Positions 9,459 through 17,420 of a DNA stretch of 22,963 bases are shown piece by piece. The stretch's first letter is position 1. Every line of letters starts with the position of its first letter. This stretch comes from Trichosphaerium sp. ATCC 40318 (taxonomy: Eukaryota; Discosea; Flabellinia; Trichosidae), in contig JALMLS010000384.1 in NCBI GenBank assembly GCA_038496445.1, forward strand, positions 1 through 22,963, given 5' to 3'. The translations under genes and the position numbers were made by a program. A model generated the notes under the pieces. It was not told the DNA's origin, did no database searches, and saw only the letters and a program-made list of their open reading frames with translations.

Positions 9459-11164
9459 ATGCGAGGTAGACACTTGTCCATAAACGTAAAGTTTGCAGTG
9501 ATTACGCTAGTGTTTTACTTCGGACTAACAGAATCGGCTTGCCTTCAACCCAATGGTGGTTTAGAACACTGGTATACCTTCGATAATGGTATAGGAGCGA
9601 ACAATTTTAGAGGCAGTTACGGTAAACTAAACACTACAACAAAGATTTCCAGTATTGAGGTTAGTACCTTCTTTCTTTATATCAAAAGATTACATATTGA
9701 CTTGTTTTTCCGCTGTAAAACAGAGAGGGGTTGTAGGAAATAGTCTTTGGCTATCAAATGGGACGTTCGAGATTAATGTTCAAGATCCTGTACCACACAT
9801 TCTAGGTAACCTAAGCAAAAGAAACGTGACCGTGCTCCAAAAAAAAAAAATGGAGTCACGTTTTTATTTTATTTTTGTTGTTTTCTTCGTCCTTTTTTTT
9901 TCCGATCCCCGATTCGGTAACACTTTCAAAGGTGATTTCGTAGTTGAGATGTGGACAAAAGTAGACGTTTTAAGACAACCGGAGCACGTTTTATTCTCTC
10001 AGTATGATGAATCGCCTGTACCTATTGGCTATATTGTTGGGTTGAACGACGACGGTACAATGAATATTCATTTGTCAAATTGTAAGTACAAATTACTTAA
10101 AGGGGTTAACTTTACTCCGCATTTTCCCCTAACTTTACATTAGCTGCATCATATACAGCTGTATCAAATGTATCCATAGCCGATAATAAATGGCACCATA
10201 TAGCGCTAGTAATGTATAGGTACGCTTTTCAAGAAAAAAAGATCTGTTCGTTGACATTTTACAAAAAAAGTGATGGAAGAATACCAAATCTCAGTGTTGA
10301 TGGTATAGAAAACAGTCTCATTGGCGCACAGCGAATAAATTGTTGTACACCGTTCCCTCAATCACCTTTTCGACTTGAAGATGGAAGATACGATGAGGTT
10401 TGTAATCACGTGAAAGAGAAAAAAATTAAGGTTATTTTAGGTATCTCTTTACAGAAATGCTCTCACAAACGTTGATGTGTTGCAGCTCTACGAAGCAGGT
10501 AATATAATTTATAAAAAATCACGTGATATTTTTCCTTGATTTAACATTGTAAAGGAAGCGATGGAAAGTGTAGCACTTCTGGTATACCAAACATAGGGAC
10601 AAAAGAATACTTAGAAAGTAAAGGCGCTGAATGTGTCCCACCAGCAAATTGCAGCTTTAACTCATCAACTACGCCTGTTGTCATTGATGATGTTGTTTTA
10701 GACGCCAGAAACTATACTATAATTGTTCAAGGTAACTAAGATCCTTATATTGATCAAAGCTCACGATTAACATTAGGAAACTTGACGTTTTTGCGATCAA
10801 TTGTAGTTGTTAACGAGCATACGCACATCGAAGTTGAACAGTGTCCTCTTTTTCTTGATTCAACTGTTCGCGTTTTATCAAACAAAACTGTTGTTTGGTT
10901 TGCTGCATTCCCTTTAAACTGCTTCATGGACACAAACACTGTAACACTAGATGCTGATAGCGAATGTTCCGCATTAAAGAAAGGTAACAAACTTGCTTCA
11001 ATTGGTAGGTAATTTAACACGTTTTTTTAGAACCATCCAAAATAGGCACTTTTGTTCATCTGGGTTTTCACACAACATGTCGTGCCAGTGTATTATCAAG
11101 TTACAAACTATTGACGATTATACTCGGGATAATATTGGTACACTTATTTCTACCAGAGGGATGA
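9459..11164 (+). CDS. Secreted, surface-anchored LamG/concanavalin-like protein
   Basis: Eight exons: 9459-9659, 9724-9805, 9932-10081, 10144-10397, 10441-10498, 10555-10731, 10777-11004 and 11031-11164, all GT-AG and in phase, give about 427 aa. Residues 1-27 are a signal peptide. Residues about 31-250 form a LamG-like jelly-roll: HWYTFDN, GNSLWL, GDFVVEMWTK, GYIVGLNDDG, WHHIAL, SVDG, then VSLYRNALTNVDVLQLY, which is the usual 'structural element' closing strand. A cysteine-containing region with several N-glycosylation sequons follows (about 250-385). The last 20 residues are hydrophobic with almost no tail, as in a GPI-anchor signal or tail anchor. The protein probably acts at the cell surface or in adhesion; the ligand is unknown. 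Exons 1-6 and the start of exon 7 are in the single-copy spacer, the rest in the right arm. An AATAAA lies 26 nt after the stop (11190-11195). Exon 3's start is the least certain junction. Confidence 0.82.
9805..9921 (+). repeat. 111-nt intron-like insertion between GGTAAC direct repeats
   Basis: GGTAAC occurs at 9805-9810 and again at 9916-9921. Removing one copy and the DNA between (111 nt, a multiple of three) leaves an open frame that runs smoothly into the next LamG strand (HILG-NTFKGDF). The insert has an interrupted stem (AAACGTGAC with GTCACGTTT) around an A-tract, then a long pyrimidine run typical of a 3' intron end. The first repeat supplies a GTAAC 5' splice site. A canonical AG comes only at 9930-9931, just past the second repeat. 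Confidence 0.5.
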
Positions 11165-11629
11165 AAACAAAGCAATATTGCTAGAGAAAAATAAAACCGA
11201 ACAATTTTTTTTACAACACTGGCGGCTTTCTTGTAGAGACTATCTTACGTTGCTTACGTCAGCGATAGTATACATTCCAATACTCTCAAATGTGTCGCTT
11301 ACTGCGTAGTATTTAAACATGACGCATTGTTGTACCTCGTACTACTTGCTTACCAAAATTGGTAATTCTGAGTTCAGACATTGACATGTAAATGTTTAAG
11401 ACATCAACTACCTTGAAAGTACGTTACAAATTACTCCAACATGTCTCCTTTCTGGCGGAGTACATAATTTAATAAAAGGTATCCTATAATTGCATTATCT
11501 AATACTATCTGGGAATTCAGCAGTAGCCACAAGACAATTAATGAATGAAGATGTGGAACATTTCAAGCGTTTGGTTGGACTGAACAAGACTGTCAATATC
11601 GAAGGACACAATAGGCAACAACAACAACA
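11165..11629. other. LamG 3' flank and presumed leader of the right retrotransposon
   Basis: No host gene is seen. An AATAAA at 11190-11195 probably ends the LamG transcript. An ACTATC/GATAGT inverted repeat (11239-11269) encloses two TTACGT copies, and TTACCAA/TTGGTAA (11350-11365) is a 7-bp stem with a 2-nt loop. The element's 5' boundary must lie in here but is not sharply marked. A CAA-repeat (CAACAACAACAAC) sits just before the gag ATG. Confidence 0.4.
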
Positions 11630-13192
11630 ATGGCGAGTAGCAATCAAAACATTGGTGATACTGGTAAGTATTTAGGCGTAGGCCCATACTGGTATAAAAT
11701 TGTTGTGGATGCAGCTCCACAATTCCGTGAGTTTTCAAAAACAAAAGAGAAGGCAACCAAGCGGGATTTTGTTAATTTCCTGGCGGTTAACCTTGATCCC
11801 GACAAGAAAATTAAAGGGACACAGTTGTGGGATAAGATTATGGCGCAATCCAGAGATACTATACTGGAGATTTACGAACAGGTCGCTACAGATGTAGAGT
11901 TGAAAAAGTATCCGGACTGGATTAAAATAGCCGGAGTTTCCTCCGAAGACCTTACAATTCGCGAGGATCTGGATCTTTCTAGTCCAGAGCAGCTCCAACT
12001 GGTACAGAACCTAATTCAAGCGACAGAGGACTACCAGCGACAAACAGAAGTACTCAAACGGCAACTGGACGTGGTTCAGAAAGAAAATCAAGCTCTGAAT
12101 GACGAGCTTAAACAACAACAAGCCTCAAAGGAACCGGAAGGCACGTGGACAAAAACCAAAAAAGATTTACAAATTTTGGAAAAAGCAAGAGAAATTTGTC
12201 TTTCTTATGCCTCTCGTGTAGGCTTGCAGAACTCTGCGACCACGGAGGTTACGGCTACACCGCCACGCCCTACACAAGGCATTCAGTCGGTACCAGACCA
12301 GGGTACAGCGACAGGAACAGGGCTACCTAACCCTTATCAGTACCAAAACCAACAAGGTACTCCAAAAACAGATACTTTTTCTTTTGACAATGTTACAGCG
12401 CCGTACAATGGACTGATGGCAAAAACAACGCCTACACCATTGGTTCAGGGTATTATGCCCTCAGATTTCACTGCGGTAAGTGCCGAAGAGGCAGCAGCAC
12501 TTCGAAAAACTTTCACCAACTCTCCTTTGATTTGTGGAATTACGCGTTTTGGTATAAAAAACCCAGTTTATTTTCCAGAGTTTGTACAGTCTTTTAATGT
12601 CTTTGATAGCTCACCAGTGCTTTCACACAGGCCCTCCAAAGCCATTCCGATAACCAGCGACGCAGATCTGATTATGCGTCTTCGTTTGATCCTCCGCCAA
12701 GCAAACGTAGATATGACCAACAGTCTTATTTCGAAGACTATGTTAGAGCACTATCAAAGATACCACAACCAAGTGCTAGCCCTATTGTCAATGTATACGC
12801 AGCAGCAGGTACTCATTTTTGATCGTGCAGTAAGAAAATTCTGGGAACGATCTGATTCTCCATACTTGGTTCCTCAGTTGTACTTTAACATGTACCTAGG
12901 GCCGGTTCAACAACCCAACAATCAACCTAGAGGTCCACCAAGGCCAAGACGGCAACAGCAACCTAGACGCCCTCCACTCACCAAGCAAGAAGTGATCGAT
13001 GCTCAAGTTGGTAGCAGAAACAACCCTTGGAACATCACCAATGATCACCTGGCCTGTATTCAAGCGAATTCATTGAGTAGTGATAACTGTCGCTTCTCCA
13101 GACGCCCAAATGGATGTTACCTAAAGCATGTGTGCTTCAGTTGTGGTATAAAAGGGCATTGGCATAATACCTGTCCTAATCAAAGAAGGTGA
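11630..13192 (+). CDS. gag: Gag-like nucleocapsid protein of the YR retrotransposon
   Basis: The 520-aa ORF starts at ATG after a CAA-rich leader. Residues about 110-170 are charged and heptad-like (ATEDYQRQTEVLKRQLDVVQ), so probably a coiled coil for assembly. A Pro/Arg-rich basic stretch (about 430-455) follows. Near the C-terminus a CX2CX4HX4C zinc knuckle (residues 502-515, CFSCGIKGHWHNTC) should bind nucleic acid. Those features and its position upstream of RT define it as gag; the N-terminal part resembles nothing I recognise. It ends in TGA, and the RT ORF continues in the same frame. Confidence 0.88.
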   Translation: MASSNQNIGDTGKYLGVGPYWYKIVVDAAPQFREFSKTKEKATKRDFVNFLAVNLDPDKKIKGTQLWDKIMAQSRDTILEIYEQVATDVELKKYPDWIKIAGVSSEDLTIREDLDLSSPEQLQLVQNLIQATEDYQRQTEVLKRQLDVVQKENQALNDELKQQQASKEPEGTWTKTKKDLQILEKAREICLSYASRVGLQNSATTEVTATPPRPTQGIQSVPDQGTATGTGLPNPYQYQNQQGTPKTDTFSFDNVTAPYNGLMAKTTPTPLVQGIMPSDFTAVSAEEAAALRKTFTNSPLICGITRFGIKNPVYFPEFVQSFNVFDSSPVLSHRPSKAIPITSDADLIMRLRLILRQANVDMTNSLISKTMLEHYQRYHNQVLALLSMYTQQQVLIFDRAVRKFWERSDSPYLVPQLYFNMYLGPVQQPNNQPRGPPRPRRQQQPRRPPLTKQEVIDAQVGSRNNPWNITNDHLACIQANSLSSDNCRFSRRPNGCYLKHVCFSCGIKGHWHNTCPNQRR

Positions 13193-13198
13193 CAATCA
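13190..13198 (+). promoter_or_regulatory. Candidate stop-codon readthrough site between gag and RT
   Basis: The gag stop TGA is followed by CAATCA, matching the CARYYA context known from tobacco mosaic virus-type readthrough. RT lies in the same frame with no intervening stop. Its first ATG is only at 13253, so the open frame before it is best explained by readthrough. The same bases are conserved in the left copy. Confidence 0.55.
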
Positions 13199-14791
13199 AA
13201 ATTAACGTTGCCTGTACTCAATAAACTTTCGTTCTCTTTCTCAGCAGCGTTAATGTCTAAAAAAGTTAAATTATGGTCCTCATTAATGAGTAAAGATAAG
13301 GATTGGGTGTGGTTGTCGGGGTGGATTACAATAGGTATCTCTTTAGTTCCAGTAGGTACAGTGATTAAAGAAACAAGAGTAGAAAATTCTAAAACTTGCA
13401 ATCAATGGAGCACTCTAGTAAGCAAAGATATAAACTTAGAGTTGTCTAGAGGCTGGATTTACAAGGCTAACAAGGTACGAAAATGTAACAAAATAGCAGC
13501 AATCCCAAAATATGATGACAAAGGACAATTCCGAAATAAGATACGTAAAGTGGTTTGTTTAAATCTTCCTATTGGGACTTCAGTTAATGATCTATCTGAA
13601 ACACCACAAAGTTTTACATTAACAGCTCTAAAAGAAGCTTTAACCTTTATTAGAAACAACAGTAATAGTGTCTTATGGTTAGGTAAAGAGGATATGTTTT
13701 CAGCATATCGAATGGTACCAGTAAACCCTAAACATCATGATTTGATAGCGTTTGAATGGAAAGGAATATTATATAAGGATGGTAGGCTTCCCTTTGGATG
13801 GAATAGAGCGCCAGAAGTATTTATTAGATTGATGGCCATGATCTCTAGGTACTTGCGGTCAATAGGCTTTAGCTTTCATGTTGTTTACTTCGACGATTGG
13901 TTGATTATTGGAAGATCTAAAGAAGAAGTTAAAGTTGCAATGAAAACGCTAATGAAAATACTAGAAAATTTAGGTTTTGAAATGTCTAAAGATAAGTGTC
14001 AAGGTCCAACACAGTGCCTCACCTTTCTGGGCTATGAGATCAACACAGCCAAGCGTACGATTACTTTAACAGAGCGTAAAAGGACAAAAATTAAAAAATT
14101 GGTGGTTTGGTTTCTTCAGCAGAAGTCAGCGAAGTTAAGGAAGTGGCAACAACTTACTGGTACATTAAACTTTGCGGCTCAGGTTGTATATGGGGGACAT
14201 ACATACCTAAGAAGGATATATGACGGCTTAAGGCACTATAGCAATAATGAACAGTGGGTACACAAGACAACAGCAATGCAAAAAGACTTAAAGTGGTGGC
14301 ATGATATGATGGACCTATGGAATGGTAAGGCAATTTTACTATGTCCGTTACCATTATCAAAAGGTTTGTTTCAAACAGACGCTTCAAACATAGCAGCAGG
14401 CGCGTTTTTAAATGGTTCATGGCTTATCCATGTCTTTACAAAAGAAGAAAAAAAATGGCATATCAATGTTAAGGAGATGTATGCGGTGTGGATGGCAATA
14501 AAAGAATGGAAACACTTATTTGCCAATAAACTTATCAACAATTTATTAGTGGATAATACAGGAGTAGTTGCATCAGTCAACAGACTGGTAATGCGCAATT
14601 CCAGAGCTATGAAGATGATATACGATCTGCATAAATGGTCGGCAGCATTCGGATTCCGGCTTACTGCAACTTGGATTCCCTCAAAAGAAAATACCCTTGC
14701 TGACGCTTTAAGTAGACTGCAAACACAACAATTTTATACCAAAGCAAATCAATTAGGCTTTTTTAATGTAACAGGACGTTTTATTAAATAA
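13193..14791 (+). CDS. Reverse transcriptase-RNase H of the YR retrotransposon
   Basis: The frame is open directly from the gag TGA; numbering here counts from the TTG at 13208. The RT domain spans about 80-300: LNLPIGTSVNDLS, DMFSAYR (first catalytic Asp, 162), LPFGWNRAP (194-202), then YFDD (227-230), followed by FLGYEI. The connection and RNase H domains follow, with D391 (QTDAS), E423 (VKEMYAV), D449 (LLVDNTG) and D499 (NTLADALSR) giving the D-E-D-D metal site. There is no methyltransferase C-terminus. It would make element cDNA in the nucleus or a particle. The TTG is not a plausible start, so expression is likely as a gag-RT fusion or from ATG 13253. Confidence 0.92.
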   Translation, partial: QSKLTLPVLNKLSFSFSAALMSKKVKLWSSLMSKDKDWVWLSGWITIGISLVPVGTVIKETRVENSKTCNQWSTLVSKDINLELSRGWIYKANKVRKCNKIAAIPKYDDKGQFRNKIRKVVCLNLPIGTSVNDLSETPQSFTLTALKEALTFIRNNSNSVLWLGKEDMFSAYRMVPVNPKHHDLIAFEWKGILYKDGRLPFGWNRAPEVFIRLMAMISRYLRSIGFSFHVVYFDDWLIIGRSKEEVKVAMKTLMKILENLGFEMSKDKCQGPTQCLTFLGYEINTAKRTITLTERKRTKIKKLVVWFLQQKSAKLRKWQQLTGTLNFAAQVVYGGHTYLRRIYDGLRHYSNNEQWVHKTTAMQKDLKWWHDMMDLWNGKAILLCPLPLSKGLFQTDASNIAAGAFLNGSWLIHVFTKEEKKWHINVKEMYAVWMAIKEWKHLFANKLINNLLVDNTGVVASVNRLVMRNSRAMKMIYDLHKWSAAFGFRLTATWIPSKENTLADALSRLQTQQFYTKANQLGFFNVTGRFIK

Positions 14792-14800
14792 ATTTATTTA
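14785..14800. repeat. 16-bp perfect palindrome over the RT stop codon
   Basis: TAAATAAATTTATTTA is its own reverse complement and contains the RT stop TAA (14789-14791). It also holds AATAAA (14787-14792) in both strand directions, so it may serve as an internal polyadenylation signal between RT and YR. An 11-mer, CAGAAGTACAA, repeats just downstream (14811-14821 and 14857-14867). Confidence 0.55.
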
Positions 14801-14878
14801 GAATTCTTAACAGAAGTACAAAACAAACGTATTAGAATCCTGCGAGAGGCCTATCCCAGAAGTACAAGCAATAATAGA

Positions 14879-15859
14879 ATGTCAGCGATAAAAGCAGTAG
14901 TTATTGCACTGCTCAAGCTCAATATTCCACAAAGTCAATGGATGCCTTTGAGCTCTCAACACATGCAACTGGTAGTAGCATTGTGGGCAAAAGAATCAGC
15001 AGAGGAAGAGGGGTTAAAGCCTGACACTATCCGCGTATACTTCTCACATTGGGCATGGCTTTCGAAAAGATTAGGTTATGCTGACCCAAGAGAAAATTGT
15101 GTATTATATCATGATATGTTAAGAGGCCTTAGAAGGAAGGTAGGAGATAGAGTAGACAGAAAACGACCTATGACAGCAGTGATGTTATTGAACATAAGAA
15201 AAAAAGTGGATTTGCGACAAAACAAGGATCTGGTTTATTGGACAGCAGCATTAATGGCATTTTGGGGAATGCTAAGGATAGGTAACTTGGTTCCTCGTAA
15301 AGTAGCAGAATTTAGTGTCGATAGACACGTATCAAGGTCCAACATAGAGTTTGACGGTGATACTTGGTGGTTTACACTTAGACAAACAAAAACAATTCGA
15401 TTCCGTGAGAGAAAACACGTAATACCGTTTCTGGATATGGAAGGTCACCCTTTATGCCCTACAACAGCGATAAACAGACTAATTAAACAGGTCAAACCCA
15501 TACAAGGAAAATCCCTGTTTAGACACAAGAACAACGGAAGGTGGTCACAAATAACATACTCTAAATTTGTAAAATGGACCAAACTAATGGTTTCAAAGAT
15601 GGTAAATAATACTAAAGAATATGCTGGACACTCATACAGGCGTGGCGGAGCAACACATGCAGCTGCAGCAGGAGTTCCTAATGAATGGATAAAATATATT
15701 GGCGATTGGAGCTCAGATGCATATCAAATATACATTGTAAAAAACAAAGAAGACAGATTAATAGCACCAAAATTAATGTTTCAATGGCTTAAACATGGCC
15801 TTGATCATACAGATCGCGCTGGGGAGGATGGTCAACCTCAACCATGGCTAGAGGATTGA
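14879..15859 (+). CDS. Tyrosine recombinase (YR) of the retrotransposon
   Basis: From ATG 14879 the ORF is 326 aa. The same frame is open back to the RT stop (14792) and that extension also looks coding (EVQNKRIRILREAYP), so the real product may be a fusion or start upstream. Residues 1-95 are the helical core-binding domain. The catalytic domain carries R133 (GMLRIGNL), a likely Lys at 171, H251 and R254 (HSYRRGGATH), W277 (GDWSSDAYQIYI) and the nucleophile Tyr (282 or 285). This is the signature of the phage-integrase family as found in DIRS-like elements. Its role is integration of circular element DNA by strand exchange, without target duplication. Confidence 0.92.
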   Translation: MSAIKAVVIALLKLNIPQSQWMPLSSQHMQLVVALWAKESAEEEGLKPDTIRVYFSHWAWLSKRLGYADPRENCVLYHDMLRGLRRKVGDRVDRKRPMTAVMLLNIRKKVDLRQNKDLVYWTAALMAFWGMLRIGNLVPRKVAEFSVDRHVSRSNIEFDGDTWWFTLRQTKTIRFRERKHVIPFLDMEGHPLCPTTAINRLIKQVKPIQGKSLFRHKNNGRWSQITYSKFVKWTKLMVSKMVNNTKEYAGHSYRRGGATHAAAAGVPNEWIKYIGDWSSDAYQIYIVKNKEDRLIAPKLMFQWLKHGLDHTDRAGEDGQPQPWLED

Positions 15860-15868
15860 CGTGGGTAG

Positions 15869-15874
15869 AATAAA
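15869..15874 (+). terminator. Polyadenylation signal AATAAA after YR
   Basis: AATAAA lies 10 nt after the YR stop and immediately before two hairpins. The position is suitable for 3' end formation of the element RNA. Confidence 0.35.
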
Positions 15875-15883
15875 TCCGCTCGT

Positions 15884-15920
15884 GTGGCTACGCTAGAGCC
15901 ACCAAAGACTGAGCGTCTTT
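15884..15920 (+). repeat. Two adjacent perfect hairpins behind the YR ORF
   Basis: GTGGCT (15884-15889) pairs with AGCCAC (15897-15902) over a 7-nt loop. One base later AAAGAC (15904-15909) pairs with GTCTTT (15915-15920) over a 5-nt loop. Both are also present in the left copy (4242-4278). They may be part of the element's 3' terminal repeat structure or a stability element. Confidence 0.5.
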
Positions 15921-16201
15921 CCTCCCAAGCGCGTCTCCCTTATATTGACAACGTTGTCCAATCTAAGCTTGTTTTTGTTTATTCGAAATGTTGTACTTTA
16001 CGCGGATTTGCTTACCTTTAATCTCATTTTTCAAGTGTTGGTAAACAACGAACTACCAACTATTAAGCAATGCTGAATAAATGGAGTCCTGTGGCGTTCA
16101 TATACGAGATTCCTTTTGCTATGTATTACTTATGCTGCAAGTTTAAAGAACAGTTTTATTACGGTGAGTGAAATAATGGATAAATTTATAAGAAAGTAAC
16201 A
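15921..16201. other. Retrotransposon 3' end and intergenic DNA
   Basis: No gene is seen. It contains a perfect 12-bp palindrome GACAACGTTGTC (15947-15958) and the second copy of the candidate direct repeat (15989-16016). The remainder is the 3' flank of the MRH gene on the minus strand. Confidence 0.4.
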
Positions 16202-17409
16202 TTATACTTCAGAGTATTCATCTCTCTTTGTGACTAAACAAATAGTGAGAACGAATTCTCGTACTTGCTAATGCGGAAAAACATACCTAGTCCGACTAGA
16301 AACATTGCACCATCTTTGCAAAGCCCAGGAATGCTGAACCAGAAGTCCTATTTGGTAAAAGTAAATACCACTTGTTTATTTTTGGACAACTGAGCAAGAT
16401 ACGCACTTTGTGAGGAATTTTCTCTCCATTTTTCCTAACAATATTGAAAGTAACTGTACCAGCTACGTATGCAATGACACCAAGCAAGAGTACAATAAGC
16501 ATAATGGAACCAATACTTAATCCTTTTTTTTTTTTGTTATCATCTCCTTTGCCGCCACCGCCACCACCTCCACTTGTGGGGCTGCCGCCGCTATTGGTCT
16601 TACAAGCGTGGATAGATGAGGCTGTCATTCTATAGTGAAGCCCTTCATTATCAAAGACTTGGAAATTGGTCCATGCTAAAAGAAAACTATCAGCATGAAG
16701 CCAAAAAATGTGTCAAGCCAAAACTGAATACCATCTGTTCCGCAAGATATTGTCACTAGCACACAAATCATGTTAGATACAAAATTGACTATCTTCTATG
16801 CGCTTACGTTCAAAAGTTCGTGTAGATAACCACCAGAGTAGCTCAGTTTAACACCTCCATTGTTATCAAGACCAATTGCTTGTTCTGTATCTATTGTACC
16901 AATCGAGTACTGAACAAACAATTAGATGAAGTAAGCGAAGAAGAAAGAACAATCCAACAGAGTTCGATTCCATATCGAGAAATTTCGGAACACCTCCTTG
17001 GAAATGTCACTGTACCATTGCTCCTTGAGCATTATATTGCCCCCACGCTTGACAGCCAGCGAAGTATTGCTATGGTGTGGTCAGCAAACAGATTGAAAGC
17101 AAGATGTGTCCAAAAGACGCACATTTTGGCAAAGAACGTTCGATTCTTTGCATATAGATACGCGGTATTGGTATTTATCTTTCTACAATAGTAGTAAGTG
17201 GAATGTTCGCTTTTTTGTTCACTTACTCCTCCACCGCAACCGTCACACTTTACAGTACCGTATCCGGTTACTAGCTTACCAATAAGCGCAGATAGATCAT
17301 ATTGTGAGCCGTCTTGGGCTACTATCGAGCTACAATCTGCGTATACCTTTGAAAGGCATAATAGGCTTACAAATGCCACCAAGAAGAGTTGGTGTTGCGA
17401 GTACGACAT
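16202..17409 (-). CDS. Mannose-6-phosphate-receptor-like (MRH/Atg27-type) membrane protein, right-arm copy, frameshifted in exon 4
   Basis: This has the same eight-exon layout as the left copy; the first exon is 17409-17227 and the last ends at TAA 16204-16202. Reading over the single-base breaks, the product is about 261 aa: signal peptide (1-24, cleaved before DCSS), MRH-like lumenal domain with the usual cysteines and GG...R.T.I.CG, Gly-rich linker, four lysines, a transmembrane helix (SIGSIMLIVLLLGVIAYV) and a tail with FWFSIPGLCKDG and C-terminal YSEV. YSEV fits a YXX-phi clathrin-adaptor sorting motif, implying Golgi-endosome cycling with glycan-bearing cargo, as in the CIMR/Atg27 superfamily. 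Here the 12-A tract is in frame, but one C is missing in exon 4 (CACGAA near 16820; left copy CACCGA). Neither arm therefore has a perfect copy. Confidence 0.8.
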
Positions 17410-17420
17410 TTTCTTAATAG

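Larger units (their letters stand above)
11328..16016 (+). mobile_element. Tyrosine-recombinase (DIRS/Ngaro/PAT-group) retrotransposon, ORFs intact, right arm
   Basis: It encodes gag, RT-RNase H and a tyrosine recombinase in that order, with no DDE integrase, protease or DIRS-type methyltransferase seen. That order and gene set fit the YR retrotransposons (Ngaro/VIPER/PAT side of the DIRS group), which integrate through a circular intermediate using the YR. It sits between the convergent LamG-like and MRH genes. The limits given are from a weak direct repeat: TGTTGTAC, 10-11 nt, TTGCTTACC at 11328-11354 and 15989-16016. This might be part of the split direct repeats of such elements, but it could be chance. 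The core (11630-15920) is certain. Confidence 0.85.

Noticed and set aside
13190-13192. TGA as a reassigned sense codon, explaining the gag-RT fusion by an alternative genetic code
   Set aside because: TGA is the natural end of the LamG gene (11162-11164), the symporter (20084-20086) and YR (15857-15859). I found no host exon that needs TGA as sense.
11630-15859. LTR retrotransposon or endogenous retrovirus
   Set aside because: There are no long terminal direct repeats, no DDE integrase and no recognisable protease or envelope. The third ORF has the tyrosine-recombinase boxes.
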